In this document: in pieces, positions 27,651-35,923 of the stretch
How the letters are laid out: each line of letters opens with the position of its first letter
Numbering within the stretch: the stretch's first letter is position 1
DNA from: Lutispora thermophila DSM 19022
GTDB lineage: Bacteria; Bacillota; Clostridia; Lutisporales; Lutisporaceae
DNA length: 64,000 nucleotides
Assembly: GCF_900142105.1 (NCBI RefSeq)
Contig: NZ_FQZS01000008.1
Span: 1 to 64,000, forward strand
Direction: 5' to 3'
Notes under the pieces: model-generated
Database searches by the model: none
What the model saw: only the letters and a program-made list of their open reading frames with translations
What the model was told of the DNA's origin: nothing
Position numbers and translations under genes: made by a program

Positions 27651-27670
27651 TAATTACACAAGTAATTAAC
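27649..27670. promoter_or_regulatory. Operator palindrome of the YtrA-type regulator
   Basis: GTTAATTAC and GTAATTAAC are perfect 9-bp inverted arms around ACAA. The site begins within the -10 box and spans the transcription start, the usual place for autoregulation by GntR/YtrA-family repressors, whose gene follows 24 bp downstream. Confidence 0.8.
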
Positions 27671-27693
27671 CACTAAAGCAAGGAGGTGCTTTG

Positions 27694-28068
27694 ATGAAGT
27701 TACCTTTGGATGAGAATAAATTGATATATATGCAGATTGCTGAAGCCATAGAGGATGCTGTTATAAGCGGTGAGTTGAGCGAAGGAGATCAGGTGTATTC
27801 TACCAATCAATTTGCCAGACTTTATGGTATAAATCCGGCCACTGCCGCCAAGGGAATAAACCTTCTGGTAGAAGAAGGAATATTGTTTAAGAGGAGAGGT
27901 ATTGGCATGTTTGTTGCAGAAGGAGCAAGAAATATGATAATAAGCAAAAGAAAGAAACAATTCATTGAAGATCATATATCCAAACTTATTCGTGAAGCGG
28001 AGAAATTAAATATAACCAAAGAAGACCTGATAGATATCATAAGAAATTATGAAGGGGGAGATAAATGA
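27694..28068 (+). CDS. GntR-family regulator, YtrA subfamily
   Basis: A 124-residue repressor: an N-terminal winged helix (IYMQIAEAIEDAVISGELSEGD, then FARLYGINPATAAKGINLLVEEG and KRRGIGMFV) with only a short helical tail, the hallmark of the YtrA subfamily that controls ABC transporter operons. Start ATG 27694 has AGGAGG upstream; the TTG three bases earlier is less likely. Its stop overlaps the next start by 4 bp (ATGA). It probably binds the palindrome at 27649-27670 and is relieved by cell-envelope stress or an antimicrobial, by analogy with Bacillus YtrA. Confidence 0.92.
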   Translation: MKLPLDENKLIYMQIAEAIEDAVISGELSEGDQVYSTNQFARLYGINPATAAKGINLLVEEGILFKRRGIGMFVAEGARNMIISKRKKQFIEDHISKLIREAEKLNITKEDLIDIIRNYEGGDK

Positions 28069-28964
28069 TGACCTATGCAGTTGAATGCAAGAACATATCC
28101 AAGCATTTTGGAAAAACCACGGCACTTTCCCATATAAATTTGAATATGGAAAAGGATAAGATATACGGATTGCTTGGGCGAAACGGGGCAGGTAAAAGCA
28201 CACTTTTGAATATTGTTACTGCACAGACATTCCCTGACGACGGAGAAGTGAAGATATTTGGTGAGAGTCCTTATGAAAATGGCAGAGCCTTAAGAAATAT
28301 ATGCATAGTAAAGGAAAACGGTATGTTTCTGAAAGATGTTAGTGTAACAGGAGCTTTAGACATAGCTTCAAGCTTTTATAATAATTGGGATAAAAAGCTG
28401 GCAGAAAGGCTTTTAATAGAGTTCCAGCTGGATAAAAGAAAAACATATAGGAATCTTTCGTTAGGCATGAAATCTCAATTGGGGATAATTGTAGGATTAG
28501 CCAGCAGAGCACCCATAACTATATTTGATGAACCTTATATTGGTCTTGATGCTGCCGGCAGGCAATTATTCTATGATGTACTCATAGAGGATTATATGGA
28601 AAACCCAAGAACCATCATATTATCTACCCATCTTATAGATGAAGTAAGCAATCTGTTGGAAGATGTAATCATACTGAACAAGGGAGAAGTAATGTTGGAA
28701 GGTAATTCTGAAGATATAAAGAACAAGGCTTTTTATATCAGAGGGACTAAAGATAGAGTTGAAAAGCATATTTCCGGGAAAAAGGTTTTGAGTAAAGAGG
28801 AGTTTGGGAATACAATGGCAGTAGCTATATTTGACAGTATCTCAGATAATGAAATAAGGGCTATGGAGTTAGATGATCTAGCTATAAGTTCTATTCCTCT
28901 TCAGCAATTGTTCATATTCCTCACAGGCGGAAAAATGATTAAAAGGGGTGACATAAATGAATAG
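28065..28964 (+). CDS. ABC transporter ATP-binding protein
   Basis: A 299-residue ATPase. Walker A is GLLGRNGAGKST (residues about 36-47), the signature is the degenerate LSLGMKSQLG, Walker B is ITIFDEP, and the H-loop is in LSTHLIDE. A 90-residue C-terminal extension is typical of ATPases in YtrA-controlled operons. It overlaps the regulator gene by 4 bp and the permease gene by 8 bp, so the three form one translationally coupled operon. Substrate is unknown; antibiotic or peptide export or sensing is the usual role. Confidence 0.92.
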   Translation: MMTYAVECKNISKHFGKTTALSHINLNMEKDKIYGLLGRNGAGKSTLLNIVTAQTFPDDGEVKIFGESPYENGRALRNICIVKENGMFLKDVSVTGALDIASSFYNNWDKKLAERLLIEFQLDKRKTYRNLSLGMKSQLGIIVGLASRAPITIFDEPYIGLDAAGRQLFYDVLIEDYMENPRTIILSTHLIDEVSNLLEDVIILNKGEVMLEGNSEDIKNKAFYIRGTKDRVEKHISGKKVLSKEEFGNTMAVAIFDSISDNEIRAMELDDLAISSIPLQQLFIFLTGGKMIKRGDINE

Positions 28965-29664
28965 GATAAAGTCCCATCTAAAGATGCATTATCTAAATTC
29001 AAAGAAGTCTTTTGTGATATTTTGGTCCATCATGTTTGCTATTTCAGCATTAGGCATACTAATTTCAATATACTTCAAGAGCAGAGGATATGAGAGCGTA
29101 ATTATTACAAACAGCATTGTCGCTGTAGTGATTTTTGGGGCAGTTTCTGGAATGGTGTGCTATAATGAAACTCTGCCATATATGCTTAACATGGGAATAA
29201 CAAGAAAGGATTTCATATTTGGTTTTGCTATATACAACATATTGCTATCCCTTATAATGTCGGTTATATATACTCTCCTTTCAATATGGGAATGGTTGAT
29301 GTATAAACTTTTAGGATTTAATTATGAGCATTTTGGACAGTTTTTTTCTGGAGTAAAGGGAATATTTGAAATGACATGGATTTGCTTTTTGGTTACCCTT
29401 TGCGCCACAGTCCTTTTTACTCTTATAGCAAGCATTTACTATAAAAAGGGAATGATGTTTTTATTTGGAATAGGAGCATTAATAATGCTATTGATGTTTA
29501 TTCCAGGAGTTACTCAGGCAGTATTTGGTTTTTTGGAATCCTTGGTATTATCTTGTGCCGGAGGTAAAGGATATATCATGATGACTCTTTATTCCCTAGC
29601 TTTCTTCCTGTTATGCTATCTAATAATATATCCTCTGGCTCGCACCAGTCAGATCAAAAGATGA
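28957..29664 (+). CDS. ABC transporter membrane subunit
   Basis: A 235-residue integral membrane protein with six predicted helices (for example SFVIFWSIMFAISALGILIS and VIFGAVSGMVCYNETLPYML). There is no recognisable family motif beyond the ABC-2-like pattern. The start overlaps the end of the ATPase gene by 8 bp and is preceded by AAAAGGGGTG. It is the partner of the ATPase at 28065. The stop codon is contained in the stem of the following terminator. Confidence 0.82.
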   Translation: MNRIKSHLKMHYLNSKKSFVIFWSIMFAISALGILISIYFKSRGYESVIITNSIVAVVIFGAVSGMVCYNETLPYMLNMGITRKDFIFGFAIYNILLSLIMSVIYTLLSIWEWLMYKLLGFNYEHFGQFFSGVKGIFEMTWICFLVTLCATVLFTLIASIYYKKGMMFLFGIGALIMLLMFIPGVTQAVFGFLESLVLSCAGGKGYIMMTLYSLAFFLLCYLIIYPLARTSQIKR

Positions 29665-29697
29665 TATGACAAATGTCATATCATCTTTTGATTTTTG
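29653..29697 (+). terminator. Very strong terminator after the GntR-ABC operon
   Basis: Two 19-base arms (29653-29671 and 29674-29692) form a perfect stem around AA, followed by TTTTTG. The stop codon of the permease gene lies within the first arm. Confidence 0.9.
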
Positions 29698-29760
29698 TCA
29701 TTAGAATGGACATGATCCAAAGTTTAATATTATGGTAGGAAGAGTAAGGAGGGTTTTATC

Positions 29761-30708
29761 ATGATTTTGGAAGTTAAAAATCTCATAAAAAGATATGGAG
29801 ATACTCTTGCAGTAGACAATATAAGTTTCAGCATAAAGGAAGGGGAGATTTTCGGACTCCTGGGACCTAACGGAGCTGGGAAGACCACTGCCATAGATAC
29901 AGTAATAGGCATAAGAGATGCAGATAAAGGCGAGATAAACATATTCGGCAAGGATATGAAAAAACATGCCTCTGAAATCAAAAAATATATAGGTATTGTT
30001 CCACAGGATATAGCCATATACCCGGATCTTACTGCCTATGAGAATGTGGAGTTTTTCGGTAGGCTTTATGATCTAAAGGGTTCTTTGCTAAAGGCCAGAG
30101 TTGAAGAAGTGTTAGAATTTACCGGCCTTTTAGACCAAAAAAAGCAGTTTGTGAGAAATTTCTCCGGAGGTATGAAAAGAAGGCTCAACATAGCCTGCGC
30201 CTTGGTCCATAGGCCTAAGCTTATAATAATGGATGAGCCTACAGTGGGCATAGATCCCCAGTCAAGAAATCATATTATTGAATCTGTTAAAAAGATGAGG
30301 AATGAAGGCTCTACGATAATATATACTTCCCATTATATGGAGGAAGTTGAACAGCTATGCAGCTATATAGCCATCATGGATCATGGCAAGATAATAGCCA
30401 GAGGAAGCAAGGAAGAGTTAAAAGATTTTGTGACAGTAGAAGAAAAAACTGTCATAACTCTGGATGGGATTAATTATACCTTAGTGGATCGAATTAAGAC
30501 CATGGACAATGTTGTAGATTGCAGCGTGGAAGGAAATGTGATTACAGTTATATCAAAGAAAGGAACCAATAACTTGAACAATATTATCCAATGCATCATC
30601 GACTCAGGAAATCAGATAGTATCTCTCATATCAGAAAAGCCTGATTTGGAAACAGTATTTCTTACATTGACAGGCAGAACCTTGAGAGATGAGGTGACTA
30701 CAGCATGA
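29761..30708 (+). CDS. ABC exporter ATPase, LnrL-like
   Basis: A 315-residue ATPase of the ABC-2 (DrrA/CcmA-like) class. Walker A is GLLGPNGAGKTT, the signature is NFSGGMKRRLNIACAL, Walker B is LIIMDEPTVGIDP, and a C-terminal domain of about 80 residues follows. ATG follows AAGGAGGG at 29745-29752. Its stop overlaps the first permease gene (ATGA). Together with two ABC-2 permeases, a histidine kinase and a NarL-type regulator it forms a five-gene set whose organisation matches Bacillus LnrLMN-LnrJK, which gives resistance to linear polyene antibiotics. The orthology is inferred from gene order and domain types. Confidence 0.9.
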   Translation: MILEVKNLIKRYGDTLAVDNISFSIKEGEIFGLLGPNGAGKTTAIDTVIGIRDADKGEINIFGKDMKKHASEIKKYIGIVPQDIAIYPDLTAYENVEFFGRLYDLKGSLLKARVEEVLEFTGLLDQKKQFVRNFSGGMKRRLNIACALVHRPKLIIMDEPTVGIDPQSRNHIIESVKKMRNEGSTIIYTSHYMEEVEQLCSYIAIMDHGKIIARGSKEELKDFVTVEEKTVITLDGINYTLVDRIKTMDNVVDCSVEGNVITVISKKGTNNLNNIIQCIIDSGNQIVSLISEKPDLETVFLTLTGRTLRDEVTTA

Positions 30709-31820
30709 AGGCCTTATATATAGCCTACTACACAGCATTAAGAAAAGTGAGGAATTATGGAAATTTGACTTCCATGCTGGCGTTGCCTATAGTCATGATA
30801 CTTATACTTGGCGCTGCTCTCGATGGATCCTTCCAAATAGAGAACATAAACCCGGTAAAGGTGATACTGGTAAATGAAAATGAGGATGAGTTGCTACAAA
30901 GCTTAAATGAATTTTTGAAACAGGAAGATATAAAAGAAATCATCAACACAGAAACCGTTGAGGATTTTGATAAGGGCATGGAAAAGATAAAAAACGGAGA
31001 GGCCTTTGCTCTTGTGCATGTAAAAACAGACAATGAAGGTAGAATCCATGTATATAAAAGAAGTGGGAATATTTTCAGAAGCTCTGTTGTGCAAAGTGTT
31101 ATTGACAGCTTCAACCAATCTGCCAATGCAGAATATGCCTATTCAATGTTAGGAGGTAATGACGTAAACACATCCTTCTATGATAACATCTCTGAAGAGT
31201 CTATAAACCCAGATGGTAAAAGACCTAAGGCTTTAGATTACTATGCTATGACCATGCTGATTATGACCATGATGTATGGTACCACCTATGGAGCCTTTTC
31301 CATGGCTGAAGAGCAGTTTTATAGGACAGAAATAAGGCTAAAATCAGCTTCTTTGCATTTTCATGAAATATTTATAGGGAAGGTGGCAGGTATAATTTTA
31401 ACCCTAGTAATTGATGCTTCAGTCATAATTCTATTTACAAAATATGTTTATGATGTCAATTGGGGAGATAACATACCATTTATAATGTTTACATGTATCA
31501 CTTTGGCTGTTTTAGCCACAAGTTTAGGAGTTGCGACTTCCATGATAATAGGGAATGAAAACAAAGCCCATGCATTGCTGAGTACAATGGTTCAGGTACT
31601 TACATTTTTAGGTGGAGGTTATGTACCATATCATTCCATGTCATCTGTCATGAAAAAGCTGAGCTTTTTGTCACCAAACTATTTGGGTCTTAGGATAATG
31701 CTTAATGCAATTTATGACGGAAGCCAAAGCCAAATAAGAAATTATATGGCAATACTATGGATAGCTTCATTGTCTTTATTGGTAATAAGTGCTTTTAGGG
31801 GAAGGAGGAGCCTGGCTTGA
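30705..31820 (+). CDS. ABC-2 type exporter permease, first subunit (LnrM-like)
   Basis: A 371-residue permease with one N-terminal helix (MLALPIVMILILGAALDG), a long extracytoplasmic loop (about residues 40-175) and five or six C-terminal helices, including the ABC-2 signature region with GEAF-like loop EEQFYRTEIRLKSASLHFHE and GKVAGIILTL. It overlaps both neighbours by 4 bp, so expression is tightly coupled. It should pair with the permease at 31817 and the ATPase at 29761. Confidence 0.9.
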   Translation: MKALYIAYYTALRKVRNYGNLTSMLALPIVMILILGAALDGSFQIENINPVKVILVNENEDELLQSLNEFLKQEDIKEIINTETVEDFDKGMEKIKNGEAFALVHVKTDNEGRIHVYKRSGNIFRSSVVQSVIDSFNQSANAEYAYSMLGGNDVNTSFYDNISEESINPDGKRPKALDYYAMTMLIMTMMYGTTYGAFSMAEEQFYRTEIRLKSASLHFHEIFIGKVAGIILTLVIDASVIILFTKYVYDVNWGDNIPFIMFTCITLAVLATSLGVATSMIIGNENKAHALLSTMVQVLTFLGGGYVPYHSMSSVMKKLSFLSPNYLGLRIMLNAIYDGSQSQIRNYMAILWIASLSLLVISAFRGRRSLA

Positions 31821-32920
31821 TCATATTCAAAAATAATATGAGAAGATTACTGAGGGATAAATACAACTTAATGGTGATGGTAGTTCTTCCGGTCATAACC
31901 CTTGTGCTATATGTGCTTGTAGGAAACAACAATAGCCCTGTAAGAGTTGGAATCACAGACAATGATGTTACTTTTCTCACTGAGAGTCTTATACGTGGCC
32001 TTGAAAAAAACTGTATGGTTTTATTTCTTAAAGAAGAAGAAATAAAATATGGACTGCTAAATGATGAGATAGATTTTGGAGTAAAGATAGACAAAGGCTT
32101 TACAGAAAGCCTGATGTCAGGAGAGGAAGTACAGTTAAAAACCTATGGAATAAGAGATTATAATGGTCTAATACCTGCAAAGATTTATATTAATAATTTT
32201 ATAAACTCAGCAAGGAAAATAGCCATAGCATCAAAGGGTGATGAGGAAGAATTCAAAAAAGGCCTTGAATATTACATGGAAGGAAATTTTGAAACGCAAT
32301 ATGAAGATGTTTCATCTGTTTCATCAGGAGGTTACTATGTTCAATCAGGATTAGGGATTATGTTGATGTTTATGATGTATATGGCAATTAATGCTGCATC
32401 ATTGATTGGAGAGGATAAGAGGTTAAAAACCTATGAAAGAATTTTAATATCTCCCTTAACCCTTAAGGAATATGCATTGGGCAATATACTTAGTTTCTTT
32501 GCAATAATCTGGGTACAGATAATAGTATTATTCGGAATCCTTAGGTATATGTTTGGAATGGGTTTTGGTTCTTCAATGTCAAGTCTGCTGATTTTCATAT
32601 TAATATACTCTGCGGTTTGTGTATCCATGGGTATGGCAATAGTGAACCTGTCAAAAAATTTGAGCCATGTATCAGCATTGACACCATTGATTGTGATTCC
32701 AATGGCCATGCTTGGTGGTTGCTTATGGCCAAGAGAAATAATGCCTATTATGCTTCAGAGAATTAGTGAACTGATGCCTGCTACATGGGCTATGAAAGGT
32801 GTGGAGAAAATACTAAATGGTGGCAACATAGCAACTGTAGGCAATGAAATAATAGTGCTGTTGCTTTTTTCACTGGTTTTTTTCCTTGTAGGTTCAGTCA
32901 AAATAAATAGCTATGCATAG
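31817..32920 (+). CDS. ABC-2 type exporter permease, second subunit (LnrN-like)
   Basis: A 367-residue permease with the same layout as its neighbour: an N-terminal helix (YNLMVMVVLPVITLVLYVLV), a large external loop and five C-terminal helices with the conserved EDKRLKTYERILISPLTLKEY loop. The start is TTG at 31817 with GGAGGAG seven bases upstream and overlaps the preceding stop. The final segments AMLGGCLWPREIMP and LMPATWAMKG match ABC-2 exporter C-termini. Confidence 0.9.
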   Translation: MIIFKNNMRRLLRDKYNLMVMVVLPVITLVLYVLVGNNNSPVRVGITDNDVTFLTESLIRGLEKNCMVLFLKEEEIKYGLLNDEIDFGVKIDKGFTESLMSGEEVQLKTYGIRDYNGLIPAKIYINNFINSARKIAIASKGDEEEFKKGLEYYMEGNFETQYEDVSSVSSGGYYVQSGLGIMLMFMMYMAINAASLIGEDKRLKTYERILISPLTLKEYALGNILSFFAIIWVQIIVLFGILRYMFGMGFGSSMSSLLIFILIYSAVCVSMGMAIVNLSKNLSHVSALTPLIVIPMAMLGGCLWPREIMPIMLQRISELMPATWAMKGVEKILNGGNIATVGNEIIVLLLFSLVFFLVGSVKINSYA

Positions 32921-32988
32921 CATATTGATGATGAACAGGTGATGGTGTATTATGGAATAAATAGTTTATTATGCTTTGAGGTCATGCT

Positions 32989-34086
32989 ATGAAATGTATA
33001 ATAAAAATATTATTGTTTTCATATGTTATAACAATGAAAATAATTGCAGGCAGCCCTGGATTCATAGAGATATCTTTGCTGCTTATAATCATAGCTTCCA
33101 ATGTATATAGGGATATGTACAAGAACAGTATGGCCCTTATGATTGGAGAGGCTGCTGTCATACTGTATCTGTCTTATATGGAAGCTACTTATATTTATAT
33201 ATATCCAATAATGGTCTATGACCTTATTCAGTCCGGATATTTGAATATATCCGGACTGTTAATAATTCCCGGGATAATCTTTCTTGAGGCTAAGTCCATG
33301 GCAACATATTTGTTGCTTATGATACTTTGTGGATACTTTTCATATATTAGTAACCGTATAAAAGCGCGAGAAAGGTTGTACAGAGAAGCCTATGACAATG
33401 AGAGAAGGCTGCGATATGAACTGGAAAAGATTAGAGCTGAGATGCTTAATGCTTCCAAGAATATTGAGCATTTGGCGGAACTGAGAGAGAGGAATAGAAT
33501 AGCCAGGGAGATTCATGACAGCGTAGGCCACAGCCTGGCAGGTATCATGATGCAGCTTGAAGCTTCGTACAAAATATGGGACAAGGACCGGCACAAATCA
33601 CGGGAACTCTTGCAGAACTCCATCAAAGGACTGTCAGAAGCCATAGTAACTCTTAGGGAGACGGTACATAATATTAGACCAAAGGAAGCTATGGGATTAG
33701 AATATATAGAGAATATTATTAAGAACTTTAACTATTGTGCCGTGGAATTTTCCAAAAAAGGAGATATGGCATTGTTAAAACCCAATCATATTGAAATATT
33801 CGGCCAGAATGTAAAAGAAGCCTTCACCAATATATTGAAACATTCAGAAGCTACAAAGGTTACAATAATCTTGGAAGCCAATAATAATTACACAAGACTC
33901 CACATAAAGGATAATGGCAGAGGCTGCAAGAATATCAGAGAAGGCTTGGGCATAAGCGGAATGAGGGAAAGAATGAAATATGCAGGAGGCATGCTGTCCG
34001 TAAACGGAGATGATGGATTTAATATAGTATGCATTATACCAATGGACGATGGAGGTGGTATAATTGAAAGTGCTAATAGTAGATGA
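32989..34086 (+). CDS. LiaS/NarL-type sensor histidine kinase (LnrJ-like)
   Basis: A 365-residue membrane kinase. Four to six hydrophobic segments fill residues 1-120, with hardly any extracytoplasmic domain, as in intramembrane-sensing kinases linked to ABC exporters. A coiled linker precedes the HisKA_3 domain with phospho-acceptor His176 in AREIHDSVGHSLAG. The ATPase domain has VKEAFTNILKHSEATKV and DNGRGCKNIREGLGISGMRER. The ORF overlaps the regulator gene by 23 bp. It most likely senses the drug or the state of the exporter encoded upstream. A perfect 12-bp inverted repeat lies inside its coding region at 33229-33258. Confidence 0.9.
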   Translation: MKCIIKILLFSYVITMKIIAGSPGFIEISLLLIIIASNVYRDMYKNSMALMIGEAAVILYLSYMEATYIYIYPIMVYDLIQSGYLNISGLLIIPGIIFLEAKSMATYLLLMILCGYFSYISNRIKARERLYREAYDNERRLRYELEKIRAEMLNASKNIEHLAELRERNRIAREIHDSVGHSLAGIMMQLEASYKIWDKDRHKSRELLQNSIKGLSEAIVTLRETVHNIRPKEAMGLEYIENIIKNFNYCAVEFSKKGDMALLKPNHIEIFGQNVKEAFTNILKHSEATKVTIILEANNNYTRLHIKDNGRGCKNIREGLGISGMRERMKYAGGMLSVNGDDGFNIVCIIPMDDGGGIIESANSR

Positions 34087-34687
34087 TGATGCCTTGATAA
34101 GGGATAGTCTGAAGATTCTGCTTGAATTGGAAGAAGACATTGAAGTCATTGGTGCGGTATCCAATGGGCAGGAAGCCTATAGATTCTGTCTGAAGGAAAA
34201 ACCTGATGTGGTTCTCATGGATGTGAGGATGCCTGTTATGGATGGGGTTCTTGGGACTAAGCTTATTAAAGAAAACTTTAAAGATGTAAAGGTGATAATT
34301 CTCACCACTTTCAGAGATGATGAATATATTAGAGAAGCCATAAAAAATGGGGCGGAAGGATACATACTTAAGAATCAATCCTCAGACAGCATAATTGACT
34401 GCCTGAGGACGGTGCATAAGGGCAATGCGGTTTTTCAAAAAGACATAGCCGAAGTGCTTACATCTATGATGGAAAAGGAGAAAAAGAGAAAGCCGGATGT
34501 GGATCTTACAGCTAGAGAAACTGAGGTTTTGAAGCTAATATCCGAAGGATTATCAAATAAAGAAATATCGGCAAAACTATATTTGAGCGAAGGAACCGTA
34601 AGAAATTATGTAACTGCACTTTTGGAAAAATTGGATCTAAGAGATAGAACTCAGTTGGCAATTTATTATCTTAAAAATTTTAGTTAG
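34064..34687 (+). CDS. NarL/LuxR-type response regulator (LnrK-like)
   Basis: A 207-residue two-component regulator. The receiver domain has acidic residues DDD (7-9), the phospho-acceptor Asp53 in LMDVRMP and the conserved Lys near 103 (LKNQSSD). The C-terminal LuxR helix-turn-helix reads LTARETEVLKLISEGLSNKE (residues about 148-167). The start is TTG 34064, seven bases after GGAGGTGG, and overlaps the kinase gene by 23 bp. It most likely activates the upstream ABC operon. Confidence 0.93.
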   Translation: MKVLIVDDDALIRDSLKILLELEEDIEVIGAVSNGQEAYRFCLKEKPDVVLMDVRMPVMDGVLGTKLIKENFKDVKVIILTTFRDDEYIREAIKNGAEGYILKNQSSDSIIDCLRTVHKGNAVFQKDIAEVLTSMMEKEKKRKPDVDLTARETEVLKLISEGLSNKEISAKLYLSEGTVRNYVTALLEKLDLRDRTQLAIYYLKNFS

Positions 34688-34698
34688 GAGATGTTGGA

Positions 34699-35880
34699 TT
34701 GTTTACTGACTTTTTGATTAAAACCTTTGTGCGAGATTATAAGAATACGGCTACGAGGGAGGTAAGACAGAGATATGCCTATCTATCAGGCATTACAGGC
34801 ATCATATCCAATATTATATTGTTCTTGTTGAAGCTATCCATAGGATTATATTTAAACAGCATAGCCGTAATGGCGGATGCTTTCAACAATCTTTCAGATG
34901 TGGGTTCTTCTGTGGTGACAATCTTTGGATTCATGATGAGCGGAAAACCTGCTGATAAGGAGCATCCTTTTGGTCACGGTAGGTTTGAATATATAGCTGC
35001 AATGGTGGTTTCTTTGATGGTAATAGTGGTAGGCTTTGAATTTGTTCAAAGCTCCATCAAGAAAATAGTTAATCCGGAAGCTTTAAGATTCAGCATCTTT
35101 ACATTTATACTGTTGCTGGCTTCAATAATAGTTAAAGTATGGCTGGCCTTATTTAACAGAAAAATAGGCAGGACTATTGGGTCCAAAGTTATGGAAGCTA
35201 CTGCCTTTGACAGCCTAAGCGATGTGGCAGCTACTTCTGTTGTAGCCTTATCTTTGATGGCTTCAAAATGGATTACCATACCCATTGATGGTTATGTGGG
35301 TCTGGCAGTATCCATTTTCATACTTTACAATGGCTATAATCTCATAAAAGATACATTGAATCCTCTATTAGGAGAGGCTCCAGATGAGGGCCTGGTTAAA
35401 GCCATTATGGATAAGACGCTTTCTTACGAAGGTGTAATTGGCATACATGATTTGATAGTTCATAATTATGGTCCCGGAAGGATAGTGGCCTCCATCCATG
35501 CAGAGATGCCCTATAGCATGGATATAATGGAAGCTCACGATATAATCGATAGAGCTGAAAAAGAAATATCAGAGGAATTAGGATTGCATCTGGTGATACA
35601 CATGGATCCAATAAATACGGACGATAAGCTTGTTCAAACAGCAAAAACCCAGGTAATGGATGTGTTGAAGGAATTCCCCCAGGACTTGAGCATCCATGAC
35701 TTTCGTGTTGTGGGCAATGAAAAGCACTTGAATGTGATATTCGATATGGTGGTGCCCTATGAATTTAGGGAGAAGGATGAAAAGCAACTGGTGGAAGAAG
35801 TAAAAGAGGCAATAAAAAAGAGGCATCCAAACTATGATGCCATCATAACCATAGACCGACAATACTCACTCCTCAAATAA
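34699..35880 (+). CDS. Cation diffusion facilitator transporter
   Basis: A 393-residue divalent metal exporter (Zn, Mn, Fe or Co) with six membrane helices and a cytoplasmic C-terminal domain. The metal site in helix 2 reads ADAFNNLSDVGSS, the HPFGHGR loop follows it, and helix 5 has DSLSDVAATS. The C-terminal part beyond residue 210 carries the ZT-dimer-like ferredoxin fold (VHNYGPGRIVASIHAEMPYS) and an additional about 90 residues. The start is TTG 34699, eight bases after AGGAG. It starts 11 bp after the response regulator gene, so it is probably co-transcribed with the Lnr-like set, an association that is not obvious by function. Confidence 0.92.
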   Translation: MFTDFLIKTFVRDYKNTATREVRQRYAYLSGITGIISNIILFLLKLSIGLYLNSIAVMADAFNNLSDVGSSVVTIFGFMMSGKPADKEHPFGHGRFEYIAAMVVSLMVIVVGFEFVQSSIKKIVNPEALRFSIFTFILLLASIIVKVWLALFNRKIGRTIGSKVMEATAFDSLSDVAATSVVALSLMASKWITIPIDGYVGLAVSIFILYNGYNLIKDTLNPLLGEAPDEGLVKAIMDKTLSYEGVIGIHDLIVHNYGPGRIVASIHAEMPYSMDIMEAHDIIDRAEKEISEELGLHLVIHMDPINTDDKLVQTAKTQVMDVLKEFPQDLSIHDFRVVGNEKHLNVIFDMVVPYEFREKDEKQLVEEVKEAIKKRHPNYDAIITIDRQYSLLK

Positions 35881-35881
35881 A

Positions 35882-35923
35882 ACACTGGGGACAAAAAGAA
35901 CCGTCCCCAGTGTCTTATTTTTT
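35882..35923. terminator. Bidirectional terminator carrying a GGGGAC...GTCCCC motif
   Basis: ACACTGGGGAC (35882-35892) pairs with GTCCCCAGTGT (35903-35913) around AAAAAGAACC, followed by CTTATTTTTT. It separates the metal-exporter gene (plus) from the germination operon (minus), whose last codons it overlaps. The GGGGACAAAAAGAACCGTCC core is a motif I have seen repeated in many clostridial genomes. Confidence 0.88.
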
